DNA from: Cocos nucifera
Taxonomy: Eukaryota; Streptophyta; Magnoliopsida; Arecales; Arecaceae
Assembly: GCA_006176705.1 (NCBI GenBank)
Contig: QRFJ01001013.1
Span: forward strand, 434,501-498,500
Reading direction: 5' to 3'
Length of the DNA: 64,000 bases
A program made the position numbers and the translations under genes. Below are positions 1 to 10,970 of the stretch, one piece after another. The notes under the pieces were generated by a model. It was not told the DNA's origin, searched no databases, and saw only the letters and a program-made list of their open reading frames with translations. How positions within the stretch are numbered: position 1 is the first letter of the stretch; every line of letters starts with the position of its first letter.

Positions 1-64
1 CTTTTTCTAAAATGAGCATGCAGTCGAGAAGCAACACCTCGAAAAGCATCCTTCTGGCATTCCA

Positions 65-1935
65 ATGCCACCACCTCCCGATCGGTGGAGAATTCAGCCA
101 ATCATCAGCTCCGGTGCTGTAACTAGAGGTCCCACCTCCATCACCACAGCCGACAGTAGTAGTGAGCATCGTCCAATTTGACCTGCTGGTACAGCAAGTA
201 AGAAATTTAACGAAGGTGGTGCAGATGATGTAGCAACCTAACCCTACATCGTAAGATATACCATCACAGGAGCAGTTGTAGATCCCCTACAAAATCCTGA
301 GTAGGGGAGGCAGACCTGCCATAATCAGCCTAAGAGTTTGGAATGAAGGAAACAACAGCCCTTGAGTCCTCGATCTGGAATAAGACTCCACTTTGGGCCA
401 ATCCCCCTCATAGCACTCTGAGGCCTATACTGCCAAAAGACGTAGATGCTGATCGAAGGTTATAGAAAATAAACTGATGGGTAAAATTAAAGCACTATGT
501 AATCGCCATCCAATGCAGAACAATGGGTTCCACTCTGACCTATTCTTTAGCGCTAAAATTATGCAGGAGCCATTGCCAACCCATCTCAGGCTCCCATAAT
601 TGGAGAACTATGATGGGATGATTGTTGGAGATCTCGTACCAAAATATTATAGTAAAAAAAAAAAAATAAAATAGAAGACAATCAAGTACATGGATTAGAC
701 CAAGATTTATCTTCACGGAACAAGTAAAGTTTCATTATGAAAGAAAAGAGAATTTATAAAAGATCATACCCTCAATACTTGTACACCAATCACTATCTCT
801 CAACAAGAAGCACTTACCTCTTATTCTTTACAAAATCTTTCTCTCTAAGAGATCCTCTGAAATGACTATTGTCTACTGCCTAAGTCTGCTTGAAACCTGT
901 CTACTTCAACTCTCTATCAGTGCCCTTCATAGTCTGATGACTACTGCCTGCCAAACTAGACTCTCGACTGCTACTACTATTTTCTTAGGGACCTACCGAA
1001 CCACATGCTCTCAGTCTACCATAGGTTTTTTATAAGCTTGAAACTCAGCTCAAATCGAACACTACAATCTGATTACGAGTTAGATAGCTCACTTGACCGC
1101 ATCCATAGGACCCTCGGCCACTAGATCTTGATCAAGATTGATGCTAGCCATCGAACTGCACAAATAGTCCATGAAAAATCCAAAGACTATGAGAAATAGG
1201 GCAGAAAATGCCCCCGGTCCATGATGGATCGTGTGAAATTGGGCGAGAAATGCCCAGCCAGTCCACATGCCCATCTATGAGCCACGGTCCATGGTGGACC
1301 GCAATCTTAGTAGGCTTGGGTGCTAGCATGCTTGCCTGCACTGGGTTGCTTCCATATGCCTCTGCACTAGGCCGTGCCCTCATGGCTGGCCGATGCTGCG
1401 TGCTAGGCCTTGGTGGCTCATCGGCCTGCACTAGCTCATGGGCCCCCTTTGATGGTCTGTGGGTCGTACCACCTGCTCCGACCACTCCATCATGCCTATT
1501 TTCTCCATCTAGACTCCATTTGGGATGTTTTTAGGCTCATTGGACTCTATTCGTCATTCTGGATCTCGTTCTGAGCTTATTATGGATCAAATTCGAGATG
1601 TTTTCCTCAGCAACAATTGATCCCATCGATCATGTAAAGTCATTCAAAGCCGTGATGCTTATACATGGAGCATCGGATGCCATTCTATGGAGAGCCTTTT
1701 TCTCTACTATGAATGGTGTAGCTCGGCATTGGTACTCTAGCCTAAAGTTGGGTACCATCCATTCCTTTGAGCAATTAGGCTGAAAATCCATAGCCCATTT
1801 TGTGAGTAGCCAAAGGTAGTAGAGGAGATCAAACTCCCTCATTAACATCAAGCAAAGAGAGGGAGAGTCCATCCTACTGTACCTATGGCTGTTCAGAACT
1901 ATAGCTGCAGAAGCAATCTCTTGCATGAACCTGGG
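65..1935 (+). pseudogene. G0: Gypsy gag remnant, interrupted
   Basis: Broken 5' part of a Gypsy-type gag, the outermost layer of the nest. The start at 65 begins MPPPP, like the MPPR/MPPK starts of the gag genes at 3374, 33806 and 58520. Around 168-245 the frame resembles the VDAEQFNLLVQQ segment of those genes. At about 560-624 and again at 1616-1930 the LP..LE.YDG and DPIDH.. segments of the gag core are recognisable. The two halves are separated by a 991-bp insertion (625-1615). The reading frame carries several stops, and the gene is cut at 1935 by the LTR of another element. Bases 1-64 are probably leader. It is certainly gag-derived; the exact family is inferred. Confidence 0.7.
625..1615. 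mobile_element. S1: probable solo LTR inside G0 gag
   Basis: A 991-bp block splits the gag of G0 precisely. The four bases ATTG at 621-624 reappear at 1616-1619, and removing the block plus one copy restores the gag alignment. The ends read TTGGAG and CAACA, close to LTR termini. There is no gag or pol inside. A TATAAAAG lies at 755-762 on the + strand, followed by a pyrimidine-rich stretch, and a TATAAAAA can also be read on the - strand near 1026-1034, so orientation is uncertain. A solo LTR left by LTR-LTR recombination is the simplest reading; a short non-autonomous element is the alternative. Confidence 0.55.
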
Positions 1936-2127
1936 TGTTAATCTAGCAAACTGAAGAAGATCTAAGAAAGAAAAGAGAAAAAATGGAATCTAGGATTTTA
2001 GTGTTGGAACCAAAAAGAAGAGAAAAGAGAGTTAGGAAGAAAAGCTTAATTGTATTACATTCTTATTGTAAAGTTACAACACCTGATTTATATACCCTAG
2101 GATTGTCACATGAATCCAAATAAATTC
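1936..2127 (-). repeat. C1 Copia 3' LTR, distal part (R/U5)
   Basis: Right-hand end, in element orientation, of the 3' LTR of Copia element C1. It starts in + coordinates with TGTTAATC and breaks off at 2127, where G1 is inserted. It holds a good TATA box on the - strand (2086-2095). The rest of this LTR resumes at 18385. The flank before it, CTGGG at 1931-1935, is the expected target duplication, whose partner must lie beyond the window. Confidence 0.6.
2086..2095 (-). promoter_or_regulatory. TATA box of C1 LTR
   Basis: The - strand reads GTATATAAAT. It lies 32 bp downstream, in element orientation, of the point where G1 entered, so the upstream promoter sequence of this LTR is now 16 kb away. 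Confidence 0.4.
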
Positions 2128-3243
2128 TGTTGGGATAAACCCCGCTCCTGCCGAAGTTTAGTTCGATGCTCTACCTAATGCAACCAGCGGCTGTGGAAGA
2201 GCTTCAACGGATGGATCGTAGCCGAACCCTTTCAACCGACCGAACTTCTCAGCGGCCGAGCTTCTTCGGACTCCCAGCGTCCAGACCGAATCCTTTCAAT
2301 CGGCCGAACTCCTCAGTGGTCGAGCTTCTTTGGACTCCCAGCGCCCGGACCGAACCCCTTCAGCCGATCGAACTACTTAGCGGTCGAGCTCCTTGGACTC
2401 CCAGCAGCTGGGCTTTAGTCGAACCCCCAGCGGTCGAGCTCCTTCGAACTCCCAACGTCCGGACCGAACCCCTTCAGTCGATCGAGCTGCTTAGCAGCCG
2501 AGCTCCTTGGACTCCCAGTAGTCGGGCTTTAGCCGAACCCCCAACGGTCGAGCTCCTTCGAATCTATTCAGCCAGCCGAACTGCTTAGCGATCGGGCTCC
2601 TTGGATTCACAGGAGTCGAACTCCTTCCGAGCCCCCCTTCGACTGACTCCTCTTAGAGTCCGAACTTCTTTGAAATTGGTATATGCCCAAGTCCACTAGC
2701 CAATGCCTGCTTCCTTAAGCTACAGCTATCGGACCTCGATGGTATGATCGTCGTTACCAATCTGGCAATGCCACTCTCTCCGTAACTAGTCCCATACGGT
2801 CCACAATCGAACGGCATGGCCACCATCACTGGCGACACCACTCTCTCCATAACCAGTCCCATGCGGCCTATGACCTGTCAGTATGGCTGTCACTATCCGC
2901 CTGACAACGCCTTCCTCTCCGTATCGAACTTCATGCGGCTCCAATGACTTTCTATCAGGCGGTATGGCCGTCACCATAGATTAAGCTCCGCCTATAAAGG
3001 ATCCTCCAGATATGCTAACTCTAATCTCTAAGCTCTAAGCTCTCCTCTTCTTCTCTAAGCTCAGCGGAACTCATTCCCGAGCACTCCATTCCTATTGACC
3101 GGAGCTGACTTGATCATCGGAGGGTCCTGCCGGAGCCACCCCCCACCGACTCCGAACGAAATTTTATTTTACAGGTCTCCGACGGTGACCTCGTCCACCA
3201 CCGCTCCAGCTGATTCTGACGATGACCAGATTCTACGTCAATA
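2128..3243 (+). repeat. G1 5' LTR
   Basis: 1,116 bp, beginning TGTTGGG and ending GTCAATA (normally ...ACA). The first half holds short tandem repeats of roughly 50 bp (about 2225-2640) built on CCGAACTCC..AGCGG. Then come about three copies of a roughly 75-bp unit (about 2750-2990) containing CTCTCTCCATAAC. The TATA box follows. The same three-part layout is found in the LTRs of G2 and G3. Confidence 0.88.
2993..3000 (+). promoter_or_regulatory. TATA box of G1 5' LTR
   Basis: TATAAAGG, repeated at the equivalent position of the 3' LTR (18129-18136). Transcription would start shortly downstream, leaving about 220 bp of R/U5. Confidence 0.55.
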
Positions 3244-3244
3244 G

Positions 3245-3265
3245 ATTGGCACTGAAAAAAGGGAC
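3245..3265 (+). other. G1 primer binding site candidate
   Basis: Directly after the 5' LTR the sequence reads ATTGGCACTG and then a purine run. The matching position in G2 (- strand, just below 33930) reads ATTGGCGCTAGAGG, and in G3 (- strand, just below 58627) AATTGGTGCTAGAG. Conservation next to the LTR marks this as the tRNA primer site; I could not assign the tRNA. Confidence 0.5.
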
Positions 3266-3373
3266 AAACCTCCGAGATCTCCTTATTCTTAAAGGAGTGC
3301 TCGGCGACGATGTCTCTCTCCCCTCTCTGGAGATCTCTCTTCTTTCTCTCTAGGGTTCATCCTCTAGGAGAAA

Positions 3374-4990
3374 ATGCCTCCCAGGAGGGCTTCGACTCGA
3401 TGCTCGACGGCCTCCGTGGCCCGATCCCCTTCAGATCCATCCACTCCCACTCCAACCCGGGCAGCCCAGGTTCCATCTGTGGTCATGGTGGATGCAGAGC
3501 AGTTTAGCCTGCTCGTCCAGTAGGTTCGTGGCCTCATGGAGGTGGTGCAGGCAGTGCAGGCCATGCACCAGTAGATCCCAACACCAGCTCAAACGGTGCG
3601 GGACTCCCCAGAGTCGTGCGGTCCAACCCAGGAATGGCTGACTTGGGCTATCTGACCTCCGATCCTCGGAAGGAAGAGGCAAAGAAGGGAGAGCCCCTGC
3701 TCGGACCATGGCTCGACCCAGGGGGAAGCCTCGCACCCATTCTGTCAGAAGACTTTGAAGATCAAAGATCATGAAAACCTCTTGAAGGCTCTTAGAAATG
3801 AGCCGACGAATCGAGGAGCTCCGTCACACTTCCTCCTCCCATGGTAATGACATTTGTACTGACCCTCCCTTTTTGCAGAAAATTGTGTAGGAGCCGGTTC
3901 TGCCGAACTTCAAACTCCCATAGCTCGAGAGTTACGATGGGACCATCGATCCGATCGACCACTTGGAAGCCTTCCGAACAACGATGTTGCTCCACGGCAC
4001 GCCAGATGCCATCTTATGCTGGGCTTCCCCTCTACCCTTAAGGGGGCTGTCAGGAATTGGTACTCGACGCTTAAATCGAGTACCATCTTATCATTTGACC
4101 AGATGAGCCAATAATTCATGGCCGACTTCATCAATAGCCGGCATCCACGTCGAGGCTCGAATTCCTTAATGGCCATTAGACAGAAGGAGAGGAAACCTAT
4201 CCGAGCCTATGTCATCCGATTTAATACTGCCACATTAGAGGTCCGAAACCTGAACCAGTCAGTCACCATGGCCGCCCTCAAGGGCGGCCTTCAGAAGAAC
4301 GACTTGCTATTCTCCCTGAAGAAGAAGTATCCCAAAAATTTTGCCGACATGTTGGCTCGGGCCGAAAGTTATGCCCGGACAGAGGAGGCTTTCGAAGCTA
4401 AGGACGGTGAAGCCAGCGGCAAGCGATGAATCAACGGGCCAAGCAGGCCCATCGAAAAAAGGAAGCGGACTGAAGCTCGACTGTGCTCCCGGACTCTCCC
4501 TAGTCACGGGTGAGCCCGAACTCCCCCTCGAGCTCGGAGGCAGGGAACCCCTGACGAAAGGGCACGCCGAGGTTCCCCTCAGTGTCGAGGTTCCCCCCGA
4601 CGATGATTCCATAACTACGCCCTCCTCAACACCCCGAAGATCTGAGTGTTGATGGAGATCAGGAAATGACTTTCGAGATCGGAGAGAATGCATTCCCATC
4701 CCAGCAGACATAATTCCAACAAGTTCTGCCTCTACCATCGTGACCACGGTCATGATACTGAGGAATGCATCCAGCTCCAAGACGAGATCGAAGAGCTTGT
4801 CAGGTGAGATAGACTTGGCCGATTCCTGTGGAGACGACCAGAAGAGCGGGAAGATCGGCTGAGGATGTTACCACCAAGTGAGGGAAACCAGTAAGAAGAT
4901 CGGCCGCCTCTTAGCATCATCGACACTATCTCGGGGGGACTTCAACAAGAAGAGGCCAGCAGATCCGAGAGACCAGTAAAGAGGCAGAGG
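3374..4990 (+). pseudogene. gag: G1 gag (capsid/nucleocapsid), broken
   Basis: Structural gag gene. The start at 3374 (MPPRR) is followed by a Pro/Ser/Thr-rich stretch, the VDAEQFSLLVQ segment, the retrotransposon gag core (LPNFKLP at about 3900, then the segment encoded at 4118-4429) and a basic C-terminus. Near 4727-4769 a C-x2-H ... GHDTEEC cluster looks like a nucleic-acid-binding knuckle. The first in-frame stop is TAG at 3521-3523, codon 50, and several frameshifts follow, so no full protein can be made. Protease follows immediately. Homologous genes lie in G0, G2 and G3. Confidence 0.85.
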
Positions 4991-4993
4991 ACC

Positions 4994-5500
4994 ATGGAGC
5001 CTGTGACTTTCACCGAGGTGGATGACCAGGGGATCCAATTTTTGCATAATGACATGGTTGTAATTTCTTTGAACATTGCTGACTACGATGTACGCCGTAT
5101 TTTGGTGGATAATGGAAGCTCGACTGACGTATTATTTTATGATGCCTTCTCAAAAATATTCCTACCCGAGGATAGCTTGAGGCCTATGAACTCCCCGCTG
5201 GTAGAATTCGCTGGCAACACCATACCAGTCGAAGGTGTGATAACTTTGGCTGTGACGATAGGGCAACGCCTGAGATTGGCCAAAATGTATGTCGACTTCA
5301 TGCTCGTGAGGACTCCGTCCGTCTATAATGCGATTCTCGATCGATCTGATCTAAATGCACTTCGGACGGTGGTGTCAACCTATTATTTGAAGATGAAGTT
5401 CTCGACGAGTCGTGGTGTCGGAGAAGTCAGAGGTGATCAGGCTCTGGCGAGGCACCATTATTCAATCATCCTACATAAGGGAGAACGGCCCGACCCTTAT
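4994..5500 (+). pseudogene. G1 aspartic protease, cut by A1
   Basis: Retroelement pepsin-like protease that would process the Gag-Pol polyprotein. The frame is open for about 169 codons from 4994. The active-site loop reads VDNGSSTDVL with the catalytic Asp at residue 39 (5108-5110), followed by the expected hydrophobic flap region and an AILDR segment. The C-terminal linker towards reverse transcriptase is broken at 5500 by insertion of A1. The other side resumes at 12576, sharing the duplicated CTTAT. The catalytic Asp is intact. Confidence 0.85.
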
Positions 5501-7113
5501 TGATAGGGATACGATGTTGTCGTTAAGACACCGTGTTTATTAGTTTAATCCGACTTCTTAAAATCATTAAAATTGCGTAGATAGTAGTGAGTCGGGTCGA
5601 ATCCACAGGGAAGGTAGTGTTTTTAGATTTGAAATCTTTGATTTTTGAAAAGAGAAGAAGAATTTGAGTTTTTGGAATTAGGATTGAAGTCGAAAAATTA
5701 AAAGTAAAAATTAAAAGATGTAGGAATTTAAACTTGGTACTAAGATCTACTAATTAGATCTTAGCATCTACTTACAATAAAAAAAATAATAATTAAATTA
5801 TAGAAATTAAATTACAATAAAAATTAAAAGCAAGAAATTAAAATGCAAAAATAAAATTTTTATTAATTAAAATTTTAGAATTTAAATACATAAAATTTAA
5901 AAAGAAAATAAAATAGCCTGATCTCTGATCTTGGATCGGCATTGGCAGAAAGATGGTGTAGAAGCTCGGCTCTTCTTCTCGGCACCCGTTGCTTCGAAGC
6001 AGCCTTTAACCCATAGCCTGGCTTCGCCCTGTACCAAAGCTTCACCTTGATCGGAGATATTGAATTTCTTGATGGCCTGGGGTCCTTTTTATAGAGCTAG
6101 GAGGGCTGGATATTTTTTCTAAAGGCAATATGGGACTAATAGCCTTTGTAATCGTAAAAATACAAAGAAATTTGGATAAAATTTGAATCAAAATAGCTCT
6201 GATATGACTCTGCTAAATCTGATAAAATCCAGCCGTTCAACAGGAATCCAACGGTCCAAAAATCATCAAAATCGGATGCAGATAAGCTCAGATCGGGTCA
6301 GATTAAATTCTGGCCGTTGGATCGCGCTTGATCGAGGAAATCTGGCCGCAAATCGCGCTTCGGGAGTCTTGATCACCGCCGGCACCATTCTGGACCGTCG
6401 GATCATCGCCTGGATCGAGCGCTGCCGTCCGATGGTGATCCGCGCGATGTTTGTATCTGAATAAAATTCGGAAGCAACCACAGCCGTCCGATCCTGACCG
6501 CAAACAACCACATCCGTCCGATCGCGCAATAACTGTTCCCATGGACCGCGTGGACCGGCCGCACCGCACACCGCAACCAATCAGCGCCGCTGTTGTCGGA
6601 CGAAAAGACTGAATTACCCTTGTGAGCCGCGATAAATTTCTGTAGACCCTTAAGGGGTCTAGGTCCACCACGTGGCAATCTCTGATTCGCCGGAATTTGC
6701 TGAGCTGGCGGTCCACGCCTGGATCGTGGACCGGCTGATGGCTTCAACGGCTGAGTCGGCTTGATGGCTCGGCTTGGCTTGGTGGCTCGGCTTGCGGAGC
6801 CGGCTGAGCCATTTTCTTTTTTTATTTAATTTTTATTTATTTTATATTTTTAAAAATTCATATCTTTTTCATTTTAGCTCCGTTTTACTTGAAATTTATT
6901 TCGTTGTGATCAAAAAAATGAGCTCTTTCTATTGATAATAAAATTTTATTTTTTAATTTTTATTAATTTTTATTATTTTTTAATTAATTTTTTAATTAAT
7001 AAAAATATGAATTTTTTCAAAAATTATATATAAATTGATTATTAATTCTTAAAAATTAATATAAATTAATTAATAAATTAATACTTTTATTGGTGAATTT
7101 ATGATGCTTATCA
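5501..7113 (-). repeat. A1 3' LTR
   Basis: 1,613 bp, starting TGATAGGG and ending CTTATCA in + coordinates. The AT-rich U3 lies at 6810-7113. A TATA box is at 6084-6093 on the - strand. The middle (6200-6770) is GC-richer and contains repeated ATCCGACGGC-like motifs. It matches 10971-12575 nearly throughout. Confidence 0.9.
6084..6093 (-). promoter_or_regulatory. TATA box of A1 3' LTR
   Basis: The - strand reads TATAAAAAGG. The same motif is at 11549-11558 in the 5' LTR, which would have driven element transcription. Confidence 0.5.
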
Positions 7114-7126
7114 CACCCCCCAACTT
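7114..7126 (-). other. A1 polypurine tract
   Basis: The - strand reads AAGTTGGGGGGTG, directly against the LTR start TGATAAG. It is identical over 13 of 13 bases to the tract of A2 (30877-30889), linking the two elements. Confidence 0.8.
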
Positions 7127-8324
7127 AAGCTTTGCTCGTCCTCGAGTAAAGAAAGAATTTAGTTTTAAATACCTTTTAACTTTAGAGTTTCGAATTTTAC
7201 CTAAGCAATTTTCAAAATGGCCATTGATATTCAGTAGAGCTTAAATGAGATATATCATTGGGGTATTAATACTTATCAATAGAAAAATTAAGTAAAGAAC
7301 ATTAAATTTTTCAGAACTTTTTCTAAATTATTCCACTTTTATCTCTGATTTGTCTAAACTTTCATATAGGCAGGTGTATTGCTACTTCCATCCTTCATTT
7401 ATTAATTTTTATTTTCACATTGCCCACTTTTTGATGCGAATATCATTGCTTACTTAGGCAACGGGACCCGGTTACTCGGTGGAAAACCAATGTTTCTTTT
7501 TTTTTTTTTTTTTTTTTTTTTAACGTTGTACCACTATTGAGTGTCTTAACTCCTTAAGCTTTCTATTTGATCCATGTAGCGAGTCTTGGGCCAATGACTC
7601 CCAAACCAGTTGGCTTTAGGGCACTAGGTATAGAATACCCCTCGGGCTTACTAGCTCGAATCAAATAGGCTACGAGTTAAGACTAGCTTTACAACGAGCT
7701 TCTTTGCCCTTCCCACCTTTTGATGCGAAACTCAATGCTTGCTTAGGCAAAGAGGCCCGGTTACTCAGTGAGAAGTACTTGGAAACTATTTTATTAAAAT
7801 AAATTTTTATATGAAGAAACGTATAGTTACCCTACACAAGCCTATAAAAAGTAGACTTTTCTTTGATGCTAGTAGAAATAATTAGAAATGCTCCAAGAAA
7901 AAATTTTTTATGTTCTAGACTTAACTCTTTATTGAATTTTCTTAATACTTGATTCCTCAATATCTCATAGATTCTCTAATCTGTGTATCAATTTTCTTTT
8001 AAAAATGCTTAGTTTAATTCGATTCTTAAGCATAATCAAGTATCTAAATACTAAATACTAACTTTTTCGAGGACTTAAAATTTTAAAATTTTTATTTTTT
8101 TTCTCCCCCCAACTTAATCGACATTGTCCTCAATGGAGAAGAAAAAATAAAGGATGTAATAAAGAACATGGAAGAATACACCTAACTCAGTATATATATA
8201 TTTTTATTTTTTATTTATTTTATTTTTTTGGTCCAGCACATGCCTTTACAAATTTGAGCTCTCCCTCCAACTTATTCAAATTATCCTAAAAAGAAAATAA
8301 GATAAATTAGATAAAAACTAAATA
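7127..8324 (-). other. A1 3' non-coding region
   Basis: No coding potential. The region is AT-rich with a long T run near 7495-7520. It contains an imperfect direct repeat of about 64 bp (7421-7484 and 7709-7772) built around TTTTGATGCGAA...CCGGTTACTC. Its reverse complement resembles a segment at the same position of A2 (about 30420-30490). Confidence 0.6.
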
Positions 8325-8340
8325 TTGGGTTGCCTCCCAA
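8325..8340 (-). other. Inverted repeat after the A1 ORF
   Basis: The - strand reads TTGGGAGGCAACCCAA, a short stem with arms TTGGG/CCCAA. It lies about 45 bp after the stop of the 210-codon ORF. I recall the same short motif from other plant Athila-like elements; this could not be checked here. Confidence 0.5.
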
Positions 8341-8384
8341 CAAGCGCTAAGTTTACCGTCTTCAGCCAGACACAATGCAGCTCA

Positions 8385-9017
8385 CTATCCTGTGTCGAAT
8401 ATTGGATTGACAAATTCCAATGGTTTTGGATTGCCAATCTCAGAAAGTTGATTTTTAATCCCATTATTGATATATTCATTGTTAATTTTTGGGATATATT
8501 TTATGATTCCATTCTCAGACCCATGTTTATTAAGAATTTCTCCTATTTGTTTTTCTAAAATGCTCATGAATGGAGTTTTAGGAGTTAAGTTTGATTCAAT
8601 GGGTGCTGGAATGGTGACTAAAGGCGGTTTTAATTCTGGAGGTAAATTAATGTGATCCTGCTTAAACAACTCCATTGACATTTCATTACATGCCTTTTGA
8701 TTTTTATAAGAAGAACCAGCTTCTAGGGTTGAAGGGAATAGGACATTAGGTTTATAAGTCTCGGGTAAATCATCTATTCTCTTTTCCCTTATTTCTATCT
8801 CATTTAAACTGGAACTAGCATCAGTACTAATTCCTGGCTTGGGTTCTTCTATGTGGTTAGTCTCAGTACTAACCAATTCCTCTAAATTTTTATTTTGGCT
8901 AGCATCAGTACTAGCCTCTCTCACCTGGTCTTGGTATGGGTCCATAAGAATCCTATAGCTTTTAAGTTCAGGAATTACTTTGGTATTCTCAAATTGGAGG
9001 ATTCTTAGATGAAACAT
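8385..9017 (-). CDS. A1 ORF of unknown function, 210 codons
   Basis: The longest open frame of A1. The product would be hydrophilic and acidic, rich in Glu, Asn, Ser and Pro, with repeated STDAS and STETN segments near residues 37-65. It has no signal peptide, membrane segment or recognisable catalytic motif. It lies where A2 has the linker between gag and protease, so it may be a diverged gag/protease linker. The frame is open but the true start is unclear, since sequence upstream to 9020 is also open in related frames. I do not recognise the family. It ends PIFDTG just before the conserved inverted repeat. Confidence 0.45.
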   Translation of the reverse strand: MFHLRILQFENTKVIPELKSYRILMDPYQDQVREASTDASQNKNLEELVSTETNHIEEPKPGISTDASSSLNEIEIREKRIDDLPETYKPNVLFPSTLEAGSSYKNQKACNEMSMELFKQDHINLPPELKPPLVTIPAPIESNLTPKTPFMSILEKQIGEILNKHGSENGIIKYIPKINNEYINNGIKNQLSEIGNPKPLEFVNPIFDTG

Positions 9018-9099
9018 TAGATTGATAATTTAATCCAGGTGGTTGGTGGTCATTAGGTGGGTTGTTTGAAATTGGTAGGTTCGATAGTTGATCTAGTTC

Positions 9100-9665
9100 T
9101 CTCCTCATGTTAGACTCAACTAATTATCCTATTTGAGCTTCTAGTCTGGCGATAGATTGCTGTTGAGTTAGAATTAAATTAATTGTTGAAGTTGGTTAAA
9201 TCTATCATCAGCTAGATTGGTCTGTTGAGGAGGTGGGTATGAAGGCTGATTATAATATGATGGCTGGTTAAACTGACTAGGCTGACCATTATTATATAGG
9301 CATAATTTTGATAATTTTGCTCAAGTGAAATTTGGGTCTGAGCCTGAGTCTGTTGGGATGTCCAAGAAAAATTAAAGTTACTCCAATCTGAATTATATGA
9401 ATTTGAAAATGGATCATTAATCAATTTGGAGTATCCTTGAGTAGCTTGAACTTGTTCTTGGATAAAATATGGAAACTGTGCAGTCATAGGATATTCACTT
9501 ACATGATGGGTTGGACTAGCACAGATTGAATAACTCTCCTGATAATTAGAAGATTGTTGAGGAGATTGTTGACCTAGGGTTAGGAGTTGATCTATTTTCT
9601 GATCAAGAAGGTCAACTTTATCTAATTTTTGGACTATTAGATTTCATATTAGCCATTTGATTATT
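9100..9665 (-). pseudogene. gag: A1 gag C-terminal relic
   Basis: The open part at 9212-9487 (- strand) contains SNSYNSDWSNFNFSWT, which parallels the SNTYNQGW...NFSWSNQ segment after the zinc knuckle in A2 gag. Just upstream, about 9500-9560, a CASPTHHVSEYP-like stretch may be a decayed knuckle. The N-terminal capsid domain is missing and stops are present. In A2 this region binds nucleic acid; here it is only a relic. Confidence 0.55.
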
Positions 9666-10743
9666 ATGGTTTAATGTGAATCAACCATTCAATTAAGTTC
9701 AACTAAATCAGAAAAAGCGATTTCCTACCATGCATGTATTAGTGTAACCCTAATGTATGGTTTAAAAATTTTTAGAATATTTTTTTATTTATTATTATAT
9801 ATTATTATTTTATTATATTAAAAATTAATTTTTTTAATTATTTTTATTTGTTAATTTTAATTTAATTTAATTTAATTTAATTATTAATTTTTAGTTAGTT
9901 TAATTTTTATTTTATTTTATTTTTATTTTATTTTTAGAGGAGTAAGAAAAAGAAAGAAAGAAGAGTTCTAAAGAAGAGGTCCTAAGGAGTCCTAGAACTA
10001 AGAAGAGAGAGAAGAATTAGGTTTAATTAGGTTTAATGTTGGTTAGCAATCAAGTTGGTCAATCAATCCTGACTAAGGGTTATCCTAGATCTAGACAGCT
10101 CCTAACTGCCAAGGTCACCTTCAAGCCCTCCAAGTGTAGGATTAGCCAATCAACTGGCCAGGTAAGTGTAAGGTTGGTGGGAGTCCCCCCGTTGCTTGCC
10201 TTAGACACCAATTGTGCTTGGCCAGGTAAGCGAACGGAACCAATTAGAAACCACCTTCCTTCGGGCCCAGTCGTCCCTGAACCACTTTCCTAGACACCAG
10301 TCAAATTGACTTATCCTAACCCGGTTCAACTCTTAGGATTCCTTGTCCTATTGAGCTCGAGTTCCTAGGGTTGATGTCTAATTGATTTTAAAATTAAAGG
10401 CTTAGGTCAATGCAGGATGCTGGTTGGTTGTTTGTGGGCTAAGGAAGGGTGATCAAATCCCCACCTTATCTTGTTTAATTGGGTTGTGCCCTTAATTTGA
10501 TTTAATATGAATATGCACGAAAAAAAAAAAAAAATTCAATCAAAGGGTTTTATGCAATTTAAACTAGATGCATGCAACTAATTAAATTCTGAAAGGCTTA
10601 CCTTGCCTCCAGCAATCATCAAAAAAAATAAAAATAAAAATAAAAATAAAATAAATATGATGCATGCTCTAAACAGTTAGGGTTTCTAATCTTATAATGA
10701 GGCTTTTAATTAGGTTTAAATGGATATTTTTTTAAATTAATTT

Positions 10744-10775
<32 letters not shown>

Positions 10776-10946
10776 GAAAAGAGGACTAGGGTTAGGATTG
10801 ATCTTACCAAAATTAGATGCTTTCTTCATTTTCTCCTTTTTTTTTCTATAAAATAAATAAAAAAAATTAGTAAGCAATATTAAAAAAAAGTATAATTAAT
10901 TTTAAAAAAAATCAAAGAAATCAAAAAAAAAATAGCATCTATTCCT
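9666..10946 (-). other. A1 5' leader, non-coding
   Basis: Nothing protein-like. There are AT-rich simple repeats at 9775-9935 and 10620-10650, (AAAT)n-like at 10745-10775, and a GC-richer block at 10030-10420 with a repeated GGCCAGGTAAG motif (about 10157 and 10221). It lies between the primer site and the gag relic. Confidence 0.55.
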
Positions 10947-10964
10947 TCCCCGACAACGGCGCCA
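10947..10964 (-). other. A1 primer binding site (tRNA-Asp type)
   Basis: The - strand reads TGGCGCCGTTGTCGGGGA, six bases inside the 5' LTR end. This closely matches the complement of a plant tRNA-Asp 3' end, as used by Athila elements. It differs from the A2 site (27325-27342) at one base. Confidence 0.8.
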
Positions 10965-10970
10965 AAAACT

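Noticed and set aside
1144..1534. Frames of about 110 codons around 1.1-1.5 kb
   Set aside because: Cys/Trp/Pro-rich low-confidence frames within the presumed solo LTR, open on both strands; no conserved motif.
6183..6747. Overlapping frames of 90-137 codons on both strands
   Set aside because: They lie inside the A1 3' LTR, are repeated in the other LTR with changes, and have no protein-like features.
10947..10964. Possible tRNA gene fragments at primer sites
   Set aside because: Only the 3' acceptor complement is present; these are primer binding sites, not tRNA genes. No full cloverleaf was seen.
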